DNA from: Homalodisca vitripennis
Lineage: Eukaryota; Arthropoda; Insecta; Hemiptera; Cicadellidae
Assembly: GCF_021130785.1 (NCBI RefSeq)
Contig: NW_025776251.1
Span: forward strand, 1-64,000
Direction: 5' to 3'
DNA length: 64,000 nt
Shown: positions 46,094-58,371 of the stretch, piece after piece
How positions within the stretch are numbered: the stretch's first letter is position 1
How the letters are laid out: each line of letters begins with the position of its first letter
Made by a program: the position numbers and the translations under genes
The notes under the pieces: generated by a model
Database searches by the model: none
Told to the model about the DNA's origin: nothing
Seen by the model: the letters and a program-made list of their open reading frames with translations, nothing else

Positions 46094-47268
46094 GAGTACT
46101 ACAATAGAACAGAATTTCAAATTCATAGACGCATACCACAATTGGGAATTTGGGGACGGAGATGAACCGCGGTCTGAGCGCCGAAAGCGTGTAAAGGATT
46201 ACGTGTTTTATAGGTAAACAATTATTGAAGTAAATTCTCTGTTTAATGACGATAGAAGGTTTGAAAGAATATGGTCTCGAACATTAACCATCATTATATG
46301 TTACTAATTGTTTAACACAACTTTTAGAGAATTGAAATCAATTCTTTTCTGCAGATGATGATATAACATATAACGATGGAAGTAAATGTTCAATTACATA
46401 TAACCTAACCGTTATGTCTAGTTAGAGGAATGCATGTGTGACTTGTAACTTGAAATTTCTGAGTCAATACCTGGTTTCATATTGTACCAAGGCGGTAATA
46501 ATATAATGCTGTATTATATTATCATTTCATTCAGATTATAGATACAATAAATGAGTAAAATTATCGGTCTGTAAAAAATAAAAAACCTAAGTAGGCATTC
46601 AGTTGGTTTTAATATGTGTATAGATAGTAAGTGCGCGCAGGCATTTCACTCTAAGATTTCGAACTACAAGTAACTGTATAGTAGATATAGTAGGTTATAA
46701 TATTATATGTATAGATAGAAATTTCAAACTATAAGTAACTGTACAGTATAAAGGTTATAATATTTGTGTATGTGTATAGAAAGTACACACGTACACACAC
46801 ACACACACGCACACAAGTGTATATACGAGTAGACTTTATCTATGAGCAGTTTTTGCTGAATTTATTCCCTATAGATTACTTAACTTTGAGAAAACAATTA
46901 TTTTGATGGATAAGCCACGTAATGCCTTAGTTTGAACTTCTTCCCAATTGTGTTACTTCCCTCTTATACTGTCTACTCCGGTTATACTATTGGTGCTGAT
47001 AGATCCTTTCATGAGTTAAGCACTGTCGGATATACCATTCATGAATGAATAACCTTTTGTTTATACTGAAATTACTGATATTTTGTGTTTTTCCAGTGCT
47101 AACTCCAGTCCTGACAAGCTGGAGTTGGTATCTCGCCTGAGACTTCCTACAGTGCGACAGTTTAAAGAGAAGATTAAATCCATCCCTAACCATGCCTGTG
47201 GTTCGGACCACATCCACATATCCTGTACCTTCAAGTGGAGAATCGGAGAACACTGCCATAAATCCTGA
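46094..47268 (+). pseudogene. EEP two-exon unit 4
   Basis: Exons 46094-46213 and 47097-47268, open, with SDHIHISCTFKW as in unit 1. Confidence 0.65.
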
Positions 47269-48230
47269 ATCCCTCTCACTATGGAATAGTTTCCAAGTTA
47301 ATATGAATTGTACTTAGATAAAAAACCGAAAGTTAAAATGAAAGCCACTGAGTTTGTTACAGCCATAGATGTATGAATTATTGTATTGTATTGTAAAATT
47401 TACTGTTTTTTTAATATAAAAATGTAGAATATATTTATTCTTTATTGTTATGTTGTATTATTTATTTGATTGATGCTGTTATAAATGTTTTTGTATGCTG
47501 GTTAACTATTCCTTGTTAAATTATTTTTGTAATGTTTGATTATTTTTATTACGATTAAATTGTTATATTGTAAAATTTACTGTTTGTTGAATATAAAATG
47601 ACGAATAGATTTACACTTTATTATTAAGTTCTATTATTTATTTGATTGATACTGCTATACATGTTTTTTTTTATGTTGGTTAATTACACCTTGTTAGATA
47701 ATTTATATAATATATTTATTAAATAACTGTAAACTAATTACTAACGATTGTTAAGTTTTTAAAGTTTATTGTTAAGTTAGTAAGAAACAACTGAAGTATT
47801 AAATAACTCATGGAACTGCCAGTCAACAGTTAGATTTAAAAGGCTATGAATACACACTTTTTGGCAGATTTCCTTGATCTTGGCAACAAGGTAAACTCAA
47901 GATTGACGTAGAATATTATAATTTTATTTCAGTCGAACCAGAATACAGGATTAAGCATAAGAAATTGCGTGCGAGGCCACGGGTAACTGCTAGTCTTTAA
48001 AGAAATGTTAGTATAAATACAGATGTAAAACCCGTTTTATCTAATGTATTAACAACCTGAAGCGAGGAGTCCTGAAACCAACAACAGATTCGTTTTATAG
48101 TATAAATTAGTGTGTGGAATTTCTTAGTATTTAATTTTAAATTTAGATTAATTGATTAGTCTTTAAAACTGTGTCTTTGTTTAGTTGTTTATAAACTGAG
48201 TTTAGATAAATAAATACTGTTTCATTTCAG

Positions 48231-49451
48231 GAGTACTACAATAGAACAGAATTTCAAATTCATAGACGCATATCACAATTGGGAATTTGGGGACGGAGAT
48301 GAACCGCGGTCTGAGCGCCGAAAGCGTGTAAAGGATTACGTGTTTTATAGGTAAACAATTATTGAAGTAAATTCTCTGTTTAATGACGATAGAAGGTTTG
48401 AAAGAATATGGTCTCGAACATTAACCATCATTATATGTTACTAATTGTTTAACACAACTTTTAGAGAATTGAAATCAATTCTTTTCTGCAGATGATGATA
48501 TAACATATAACGATGGAAGTAAATGTTCAATTACATATAACCTAACCGTTATGTCTAGTTAGAGGAATGCATGTGTGACTTGTAACTTGAAATTTCTGAG
48601 TCAATACCTGGTTTCATATTGTACCAAGGCGGTAATAATATAATGCTGTATTATATTATCATTTCATTCAGATTATAGATACAATAAATGAGTAAAATTA
48701 TCGGTCTGTAAAAATAAAAAACCTAAGTAGGCATTCAGTTGGTTTTAATATGTGTATAGATAGTAAGTGCGCGCAGGCATTTCACTCTAAGATTTCGAAC
48801 TACAAGTAACTGTATAGTAGATATAGTAGGTTATAATATTATATGTATAGATAGAAATTTCAAACTATAAGTAACTGTACAGTATAAAGGTTATAATATT
48901 TGTGTATGTGTATAGAAAGTACACACGTACACACACACACACACGCACACAAGTGTATATACGAGTAGACTTTATCTATGAGCAGTTTTTGCTGAATTTA
49001 TTCCCTATAGATTACTTAACTTTGAGAAAACAATTATTTTGATGGATAAGCCACGTAATGCCTTAGTTTGAACTTCTTCCCAATTGTGTTACTCCCTCTT
49101 ATACTGTCTACTCCGGTTATACTATTGGTGCTGATAGATCCTTTCATGAGTTAAGCACTGTCGGATATACCATTCATGAATGAATAACCTTTTGTTTATA
49201 CTGAAATTACTGATATTTTGTGTTTTTCCAGTGCTAACTCCAGTCCTGACAAGCTGGAGTTGGTATCTCGCCTGAGACTTCCTACAGTGCGGCAGTTTAA
49301 AGAGAAGATTAAATCCATCCCTAACCATGCCTGTGGTTCGGACCACCATCCATATCCTGTCCCTTCAAGTGGAGAATCGGAGAACACTGCCATAAATCCT
49401 GAATCCCTCTCACTATGGAATAGTTTCCAAGTTAATATGAATTGTACTTAG
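48231..49451 (+). pseudogene. EEP two-exon unit 5, frameshifted last exon
   Basis: Exon 48231-48350 is open. In the exon from 49232 the segment after GGACCAC has a net loss of one base (CCATCCATATCC), so the frame changes right after the SDH His and runs to a stop near 49451. The catalytic SDH is kept but the final strand is lost. Confidence 0.65.
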
Positions 49452-50363
49452 ATAAAAAACCGAAAGTTAAAATGAAAGCCACTGAGTTTGTTACAGCCAT
49501 AGATGTATGAATTATTGTATTGTATTGTAAAATTTACTGTTTTTTTAATATAAAAATGTAGAATATATTTATTCTTTATTGTTATGTTGTATTATTTATT
49601 TGATTGATGCTGTTATAAATGTTTTTGTATGCTGGTTAACTATTCCTTGTTAAATTATTTTTGTAATGTTTGATTATTTTTATTACGATTAAATTGTTAT
49701 ATTGTAAAATTTACTGTTTGTTGAATATAAAATGACGAATAGATTTACACTTTATTATTAAGTTCTATTATTTATTTGATTGATACTGCTATACATGTTT
49801 TTTTTATGTTGGTTAATTACACCTTGTTAGATAATTTATATAATATATTTATTAAATAACTGTAAACTAATTACTAACGATTGTTAAGTTTTTAAAGTTT
49901 ATTGTTAAGTTAGTAAGAAACAACTGAAGTATTAAATAACTCATGGAACTGCCAGTCAACAGTTAGATTTAAAAGGCTATGAATACACACTTTTTGGCAG
50001 ATTTCCTTGATCTTGGCAACAAGGTAAACTCAAGATTGACGTAGAATATTATAATTTTATTTCAGTCGAACCAGAATACAGGATTAAGCATAAGAAATTG
50101 CGTGCGAGGCCACGGGTAACTGCTAGTCTTTAAAGAAATGTTAGTATAAATACAGATGTAAAACCCGTTTTATCTAATGTATTAACAACCTGAAGCGAGG
50201 AGTCCTGAAACCAACAACAGATTCGTTTTATAGTATAAATTAGTGTGTGGAATTTCTTAGTATTTAATTTTAAATTTAGATTAATTGATTAGTCTTTAAA
50301 ACTGTGTCTTTGTTTAGTTGTTTATAAACTGAGTTTAGATAAATAAATACTGTTTCATTTCAG

Positions 50364-51540
50364 GAGTACTACAATAGAACAGAATTTCAAATTCATAGAC
50401 GCATACCACAATTGGGAATTTGGGGACGGAGATGAACCGCGGTCTGAGCGCCGAAAGCGTGTAAAGGATTACGTGTTTTATAGGTAAACAATTATTGAAG
50501 TAAATTCTCTGTTTAATGACGATAGAAGGTTTGAAAGAATATGGTCTCGAACATTAACCATCATTATATGTTACTAATTGTTTAACACAACTTTTAGAGA
50601 ATTGAAATCAATTCTTTTCTGCAGATGATGATATAACATATAACGATGGAAGTAAATGTTCAATTACATATAACCTAACCGTTATGTCTAGTTAGAGGAA
50701 TGCATGTGTGACTTGTAACTTGAAATTTCTGAGTCAATACCTGGTTTCATATTGTACCAAGGCGGTAATAATATAATGCTGTATTATATTATCATTTCAT
50801 TCAGATTATAGATACAATAAATGAGTAAAATTATCGGTCTGTAAAAATAAAAAACCTAAGTAGGCATTCAGTTGGTTTTAATATGTGTATAGATAGTAAG
50901 TGCGCGCAGGCATTTCACTCTAAGATTTCGAACTACAAGTAACTGTATAGTAGATATAGTAGGTTATAATATTATATGTATAGATAGAAATTTCAAACTA
51001 TAAGTAACTGTACAGTATAAAGGTTATAATATTTGTGTATGTGTATAGAAAGTACACACGTACACACACACACACGCACACAAGTGTATATACGAGTAGA
51101 CTTTATCTATGAGCAGTTTTTGCTGAATTTATTCCCTATAGATTACTTAACTTTGAGAAAACAATTATTTTGATGGATAAGCCACGTAATGCCTTAGTTT
51201 GAACTTCTTCCCAATTGTGTTATTCCCTCTTATACTGTCTACTCCGGTTATACTATTGGTGCTGATAGATCCTTTCATGAGTTAAGCACTGTCGGATATA
51301 CCATTCATGAATGAATAACCTTTTGTTTATACTGAAATTACTGATATTTTGTGTTTTTCCAGTGCTAACTCCAGTCCTGACAAGCTGGAGTTGGTATCTC
51401 GCCTGAGACTTCCTACAGTGCGACAGTTTAAAGAGAAGATTAAATCCATCCCTAACCATGCCTGTGGTTCGGACCACATCCACATCCACATATCCTGTCC
51501 CTTCAAGTGGAGAATCGGAGAACACTGCCATAAATCCTGA
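50364..51540 (+). pseudogene. EEP two-exon unit 6, six-base in-frame duplication
   Basis: Exons 50364-50483 and 51363-51540. CATCCA is duplicated at about 51476-51487, turning SDHIHIS into SDHIHIHIS and adding two residues without breaking the frame. Confidence 0.65.
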
Positions 51541-52501
51541 ATCCCTCTCACTATGGAATAGTTTCCAAGTTAATATGAATTGTACTTAGATAAAAAACCG
51601 AAAGTTAAAATGAAAGCCACTGAGTTTGTTACAGCCATAGATGTATGAATTATTGTATTGTATTGTAAAATTTACTGTTTTTTTAATATAAAAATGTAGA
51701 ATATATTTATTCTTTATTGTTATGTTGTATTATTTATTTGATTGATGCTGTTATAAATGTTTTTGTATGCTGGTTAACTATTCCTAGTTAAATTATTTTT
51801 GTAATGTTTGATTATTTTTATTACGATTAAATTGTTATATTGTAAAATTTACTGTTTGTTGAATATAAAATGACGAATAGATTTACACTTTATTATTAAG
51901 TTCTATTATTTATTTGATTGATACTGCTATACATGTTTTTTTTATGTTGGTTAATTACACCTTGTTAGATAATTTATATAATATATTTATTAAATAACTG
52001 TAAACTAATTACTAACGATTGTTAAGTTTTTAAAGTTTATTGTTAAGTTAGTAAGAAACAACTGAAGTATTAAATAACTCATGGAACTGCCAGTCAACAG
52101 TTAGATTTAAAAGGCTATGAATACACACTTTTTGGCAGATTTCCTTGATCTTGGCAACAAGGTAAACTCAAGATTGACGTAGAATATTATAATTTTATTT
52201 CAGTCGAACCAGAATACAGGATTAAGCATAAGAAATTGCGTGCGAGGCCACGGGTAACTGCTAGTCTTTAAAGAAATGTTAGTATAAATACAGATGTAAA
52301 ACCCGTTTTATCTAATGTATTAACAACCTGAAGCGAGGAGTCCTGAAACCAACAACAGATTCGTTTTATAGTATAAATTAGTGTGTGGAATTTCTTAGTA
52401 TTTAATTTTAAATTTAGATTAATTGATTAGTCTTTAAAACTGTGTCTTTGTTTAGTTGTTTATAAACTGAGTTTAGATAAATAAATACTGTTTCATTTTA
52501 G

Positions 52502-53672
52502 GAGTACTACAATAGAACAGAATTTCAAATTCATAGACGCATATCACAATTGGGAATTTGGGGACGGAGATGAACCGCGGTCTGAGCGCCGAAAGCGTGT
52601 AAAGGATTACGTGTTTTATAGGTAAACAATTATTGAAGTAAATTCTCTGTATAATGACGATAGAAGGTTTGAAAGAATATGGTCTCGAACATTAACCATC
52701 ATTATATGTTACTAATTGTTTAATACAACTTTTAGAGAATTGAAATCAATTCTTTTCTGCAGATGATGATATAACATATAACGATGGAAGTAAATGTTCA
52801 ATTACATATAACCTAACCTTTATGTCTAGTTAGAGGAATGCATGTGTGACTTGTAACTTGAAATTTCTGAGTCAATACCTGGTTTCATATTGTACCAAGG
52901 CGGTAATAATATAATGCTGTATTATATTATCATTTCATTCAGATTATAGATACAATAAATGAGTAAAATTATCGGTCTGTAAAAATAAAAAACCTAAGTA
53001 GGCATTCAGTTGGTTTTAATATGTGTATAGATAGTAAGTGCGCGCAGGCATTTCACTCTAAGATTTCGAACTACAAGTAACTGTATAGTAGATATAGTAG
53101 GTTATAATATTATATGTATAGATAGAAATTTCAAACTATAAGTAACTGTACAGTATAAAGGTTATAATATGTGTATGTGTATAGAAAGTACACACGTACA
53201 CACACACACACACGCACACAAGTGCATATACGAGTAGACTTTATCTATGAGCAGTTTTTGCTGAATTTATTCCCTATAGATTACTTAACTTTGAGAAAAC
53301 AATTATTTTGATGGATAAGCCACGTAATGCCTTAGTTTGAACTTCTTCCCAACTGTGTTACTCCCTCTTATACTGTCTACTCCGGTTATACTATTGGTGC
53401 TGATAGATCCTTTCATGAGTTAAGCACTGTCGGATATACCATTCATGAATGAATAACCTTTTGTTTATACTGAAATTACTGATATTTTGTGTTTTTCCAG
53501 TGCTAACTCCAGTCCTGACAAGCTGGAGTTGGTATCTCGCCTGAGACTTCCTACAGTGCGGCAGTTTAAAGAGAAGAATAAATCCATCCCTAACCATGCC
53601 TGTGGTTCGGACCACCTCCTCATATCCTGTACCTTCAAGTGGAGAATCGGAGAACACTGCCATACATCCTGA
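52502..53672 (+). pseudogene. EEP two-exon unit 7
   Basis: Exons 52502-52621 (acceptor TTTTAG rather than TTTCAG) and 53501-53672, open. The last exon has EKNKS, SDHLLIS and CHTS, so it is closer to the left-array type at the SDH site. Confidence 0.65.
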
Positions 53673-55247
53673 ATCCCTCTCACTATGGAATAGTTTCCAA
53701 GTTAATATGAATTGTACTTAGATACAACACCGAAAGTTAAAATGAAAGCCACTGAGTTTGTTACAGCCATAGATGTATGAATTATTGTATTGTATTGTAA
53801 AATTTACTGTTTTTTTAATATAAAAATGTAGAATATATTTATTCTTTATTGTTATGTTGTATTATTTATTTGATTGATGCTGTTATAAATGTTTTTGTAT
53901 GCTGGTTAACTATTCCTTGTTAAATTATTTTTGTAATGTTTGATTATTTTTATTACGTTTAAATTGTTATATTGTAAAATTTACTGTTTGTTGAATATAA
54001 AATGACGAATAGATTTACACTTTATTATTAATTTCTATTATTTATTTGATTGATACTGCTATACATGTTTTTTTTATGTTGGTTAATTACACCTTGTTAG
54101 ATAATTTATATAATATATTTATTAAATAACTGTAAACTAATTACTAACGATTGTTAAGTTTTTAAAGTTTATTGTTAAGTTAGTAAGAAACAACTGAAGT
54201 ATTAATTAACTCATGGAACTGCCAGTCAACAGTTAGATTTAAAAGGCTATAAATACACACTTTTTGGCAGATTTCCTTGATCTTGGCAACAAGGTAAACT
54301 CAAGATTGACGTAGAATATTATAATTTTATTTCAGTCGAACCAGAATACAGGATTAAGCATAAGAAATTGCGTGCGAGGCCACGGGTAACTGCTAGTCTT
54401 TAAAGAAATGTTAGTATAAATACAGATGTAAAACCCGTTTTATCTAATGTATTAACAACCTGAAGCGAGGAGTCCTGAAACCAACAACAGATTCGTTTTA
54501 TAGTATAAATTAGTGTGTGGAATTTCTTAGTATTTAATTTTAAATTTAGATTAATTGATTAGTCTTTAAAACTGTGTCTTTGTTTAGTTGTTTATAAACT
54601 GAGTTTAGATAAATAAATACTGTTTCATTTTAGGAGTACTACAATAGAACAGAATTTCAAATTCATAGACGCATATCACAATTGGGAATTTGGGGACGGA
54701 GATGAACCGCGGTCTGAGCGCCGAAAGCGTGTTAAGGATTACGTGTTTTATAGGTAAACGATTATTGAAGTAAATTCTCTGTTTAATGACGATAGAAGGT
54801 TTGAAAGAATATGGTCTCGAACATTAACCATCATTATATGTTACTAATTGTTTAACACAACTTTTAGAGAATTGAAATCAATTCTTTTCTGCAGATGATG
54901 ATATAACATATAACGATGGAAGTAAATGTTCAATTACATATAACCTAACCGTTATGTCTAGTTAGAGGAATGCATGTGTGACTTGTAACTTGAAATTTCT
55001 GAGTCGATACCTGGTTTCATATTGTACCAATGCGGTAATAATATATTGCAGTATTATATTATCATTTCATTCAGATTATAGATACAATAAATGAGTAAAA
55101 TTATCGGTCTGTAAAAATAAAAAACCTAAGTAGGCATTCAGTTGGTTTTAATATGTGTATAGATAGTAAGTGCGCGCAGGCATTTCACTCTGAGATTTCG
55201 AACTACAAGTAACTGTATAGTAGATATAGTAGGTTATAATATTATAT

Positions 55248-55458
55248 GAAGAGTCCACGGGTAAAACGGGATTTGTCCATTTTTTTCATTTTTGAGGTTA
55301 TGGTGGATCCTTATAGCATTACATCTGATCTTTTAAGTGTATTAATCAACACGGGTAGAACGGGCTTTGTCCCTTAGCTATAAGAAGAAAAAAAACTGCT
55401 GTTCACGGGAAGGACGGGATTTGTCCAAAAAACAGGGGAAGAATGTGCTTTGTCCACT
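55248..55458. repeat. Left-end subterminal repeats of the Sola-like element
   Basis: Four copies of a motif of the type ACGGG..ACGGG(A/C)TTTGTCC, at about 55256-55279, 55349-55373, 55404-55427 and, more diverged (AGGGGAAGAATGTGCTTTGTCC), 55432-55457. The first is within the terminal inverted repeat. The fourth has an inverted partner at the right end (57818-57842). This suggests repeated transposase binding sites; that role is inferred. Confidence 0.8.
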
Positions 55459-55591
55459 TCTATTAATCAGCTGTTTTTTGGCCCAGCTGGTTTAGTTTGG
55501 CATTCATTCTGTTAGTTGTGGTTATGCTCTGTCTGCTGTGATTGTTGGTAGTCTTTATTAGTGATTGTAATTAATTTAGCAATAAATAAAA

Positions 55592-57644
55592 ATGGAAGTT
55601 GGTGATGCAGAAGATTTTATTGAAGAATCATTAAATCCCAGAAAGAGGCAGTCTTACGGTAGGTTACGTGATGCTACTAAGAGACTTAGGGCTCAATCGT
55701 TTGAGCTTGGTGAAAATTGCTTTTTTTGATGTTGGAAAATTGGTTTAGATGTTTTGAGGTTATCTAAATGAGCAAAAGCGCATATTGGATAAGTTCAATG
55801 AAATAGGAGCTACTTCTCGTGAACCTTGGAATGCTCAGTCATCTTATTTGGCTGGATTGATTTCTGTCTTGCCTGTAAATAGGCGTAGGTCTCGGGAAGC
55901 TGATCAAGCGGCTGCTCGTACTCATGATTGCACTTTTGGCTACCGGGTAAGAATTTCAAGTAATGAAGGAAATCGTGACGTTCAGGTCTGTAAAAAAGCC
56001 TTCATGGCCGTACATGGCATCACAAAAATAAGGCTTACCACTATTCAAGATTCATTGAAAAAATTTGGCGTTTCACCTAGAGACAAGAGAGGGTCTCATA
56101 AAGCCTGGGCTCACAAGCTTTCCCCCGAACAAATAAATTGTGTATGTAACCATATAAAATCCTTTAAGGGCAAGATAAGCCATTACAGCAATACAAAGTC
56201 AAAGAAACTGTACCTCCCCGAAGATCTAACCATTAGAAAAATGCATTTTATGTATAAAGAATACTGCGCTGCAAACAACATTAGGAATCATGTGTCATAT
56301 GAGTCTTATAGGAACATTTTCAATAAAAAATTCAATGTTTCTTTCGGGTATCCTCGCTCCGACACTTGTTCTACTTGTGATGTTTACACAGTGAAGTGCA
56401 ATGAACTTGCAGTAAAAATTAAAACCCTACCAAATGGGGAAGAAAAGGCCAGAGCTGAAGGCGATTTAAAAAAAAATGCTAACTTTGAAAAAACTACATT
56501 TGAAAAAGGCAGATACATTTTACATTAGGAAGAAGATATGCCGTGAAAAGGGGAAAAATAATAAACAAATTGCAGCTGTCTGTATGGACTTTCAGAGAAA
56601 CTTGGATCTTCCGAATATTTCGACCAACGATGCATATTATCGAAGAAAACTTGGATTTTACATGTTTAACATACATGAATTATCTACCAGCAATTCTGTA
56701 TTTTATTGCTACACAGAGACTATTGGAAATAAGGGGTCAAATGAAGTTGTTTCGTTCTTAGACAACTTCATAAATTTAGTACTGGACAAAGAGGTCAAAG
56801 AACTGTTTATATTCTGCGACTCGTGCGGAGGGCAGAACAAGAACTACAACTTGTTCAAATACCTTTTCTTTGAAGTCCACGTAGCAAAACGACTTGAAAA
56901 GATTCAAGTAACATTTCCTATTAGAGGTCACAGTTATATGGAGTCAGACCGCAACATGGCAGTAATAAAAACAAAATCAAGGACAGAAGTACCACAAGAC
57001 TGGATTGATGTTGTTGAGACTTCTAGACAAAATCCAAGGCCATTCAATGCTTTGGATGTTGATCAAAGCATAATTCGAGACTGGACTGCGTTTCTTGAAG
57101 GCCATTTTGTAAAAAAGTGTCCATTTCCCATTAGGCCTATTAAAGAGCTTCTTGTCACAGCCACGGAACCAAACAAAATTCTACACCGTGAAACCTATAA
57201 TGGATGCTGGCTATCTAATGAAATTGCACTGTCATCAGATGAAAGAAATAGTTTTAGGCTGGAGGAACTGTCTCTACAACCTAATGAATTTGTACTGCCA
57301 CCTCAAGCGTACACTGGTAAGTAAATCGCAACTATTTAAATTTCCATCATAATAATGTCAGTTTTAAACTTGGTCTTTTAATATAATCTTGATGCTTAAT
57401 ATTTACCTTCTCTTGTTTAATTTACTAGACTGTAAAATTTAATTACCTGTCTTAATTGCCTATTTACCAATAAGTAGGCTGTTAATTAATTTGTGGTCCT
57501 ATTGCAGCTATGTTGCCAATAACTGATGCCAAGTATACTGATGTCAATCATCTATCACAGTTTTGCACAAACTTCTTGGCCAAAGATTTCTATTCTAATC
57601 TACCACGAGGAATAATTGTGAAGAAATTAAACAAAAAATATTGA
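55592..57644 (+). pseudogene. Sola-like transposase, spliced, two frameshifts
   Basis: ATG at 55592 opens an N-terminus (MEVGDAEDFIEES). A frameshift near 55725-55755 separates it from the main part NEQKRILDKFNE, VCKKAFMAVHGI, RGSHKAWAHKLS, and the Cys cluster GYPRSDTCSTCD. A second frameshift lies at the nine-A run near 56470. After it come HLKKADTFY, AAVCMDFQRNL (candidate Asp 1), FIFCDSCGGQNKN (candidate Asp 2) and GHSYMESD (candidate Glu). The frame reaches donor ACTG|GTAAGT at 57316/57317. A 191 bp intron ends TTGCAG at 57507, and the last exon 57508-57644 reads AMLPITDAKYTDVNHLSQFC.. to TGA. AATAAA signals follow near 57717-57745. The repeated-A frameshift could be a sequencing error. 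Confidence 0.8.
57317..57507 (+). other. Intron in the Sola-like transposase gene
   Basis: GTAAGT donor and TATTGCAG acceptor. Joining keeps the frame and adds 45 codons that end at TGA 57642-57644 (45 residues plus the split Ala codon). This exon is not visible without splicing. Confidence 0.75.
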
Positions 57645-57817
57645 CAAGTCCTCTGTGAAATTATAATAAGATGACCATGTATTTCTGTCTGAATTTACTT
57701 ATTTTATTTTATTTTAACAATAAAATTATATTGTGTCTAAATAAAATGGTTTGTTTCATTTGTCTTGTCTAACCTACTATCTTAAGATAAGGACATAGCT
57801 AGTTTTTCCCGGTTTCT

Positions 57818-57842
57818 GTGGACAAAGCTCATTCTTCCCCTG
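57818..57842. repeat. Right-end subterminal inverted partner
   Basis: GTGGACAAAGCTCATTCTTC and the next five bases are the reverse complement of the left motif at 55433-55457, with one difference. The element therefore has a second inverted-repeat pair inside its ends. Confidence 0.8.
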
Positions 57843-58153
57843 TAAATTTTGTAGTCATTTATCAAAAAATTTTACCATGGTTAATTGATTGGGTTAACAG
57901 CTCTTTAGTTATGTTAGTTATATTATCTGTAAGTTTACACATCAACTACAAATTTAAACTCTTCTATAATTCAACAAATATAGGAATTATTAAGTTTCAC
58001 ATTTTAAAAATGTTCTACTGAAAAATTAGTAAAAGTGGACAAATCCCGTTTTACCCTTTGACTCTTCATATGTATAGATAGAAATTTCAAACTATAAGTA
58101 ACTGTATAGTATAAAGGTTATAATATGTGTATGTGTATAGAAAGTACACACGT

Positions 58154-58156
<3 letters not shown>

Positions 58157-58211
<55 letters not shown>

Positions 58212-58233
58212 CACACACACACACACACACACA
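58157..58233. repeat. CA microsatellite abutting CR1 copy 2
   Basis: About 38 CA repeats with one phase break (CACAACAC near 58210). It ends where CR1 copy 2 begins. Confidence 0.94.
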
Positions 58234-58292
58234 GTTGGTGGCTGGCAGCCGTGCAGTGCAGACCTGTTATCTGGCGCTCCTTTCTTATCAAT

Positions 58293-58371
58293 ATGAGTGA
58301 CTGTGCCTCATGTGATGACCCACTCCCAGACCAATGTGAACATGCAATTTGTTCTGTGTGTAATTTGAAAT
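58293..58371 (+). pseudogene. CR1 ORF1 start fragment
   Basis: ATG at 58293 opens MSDCASCDDPLPDQCEHAIC and ends at LKLQ, inside the PHD finger. The deletion junction is at GAAATTGCA|ATTGCAAATG, so ATTGCA was probably the microhomology. Copy 1 differs at the start (CCTCAAAACTG for GAGTGACTG). Confidence 0.8.

Larger units (their letters stand above)
39598..55247 (+). repeat. 2.135 kb tandem array of two-exon units
   Basis: Last-exon starts at 40687, 42825, 44958, 47097, 49232, 51363 and 53501 give periods of 2138, 2133, 2139, 2135, 2131 and 2138 bp. Each unit runs: AT-rich leader, 120 bp penultimate exon, roughly 880 bp intron with a short CA tract, 172 bp last exon, two AT-rich subrepeats, and a roughly 280 bp segment absent from the left array. 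Copies look about 98-99% alike by eye. An eighth unit is stretched by insertions to 61246. The CA tracts here are short (about 8 repeats) compared with 29-37 in the left array. Confidence 0.93.
55248..58067 (+). mobile_element. DNA transposon with 32 bp inverted ends, tentatively Sola-like
   Basis: 2820 bp insertion flanked by ATAT (55244-55247 and 58068-58071), a probable 4 bp target duplication; uninterrupted units read TAATATTATATGTATAG. The inverted ends start GAAGAGTC and share GGGTAAAACGGGATTTGTCC, with about 30 of 32 positions matching. The gene at 55592-57644 encodes a DDE-like protein. A 4 bp duplication and a protein with CDSCGGQNKN fit the Sola superfamily as I know it, but the assignment needs a search. 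Confidence 0.85.
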
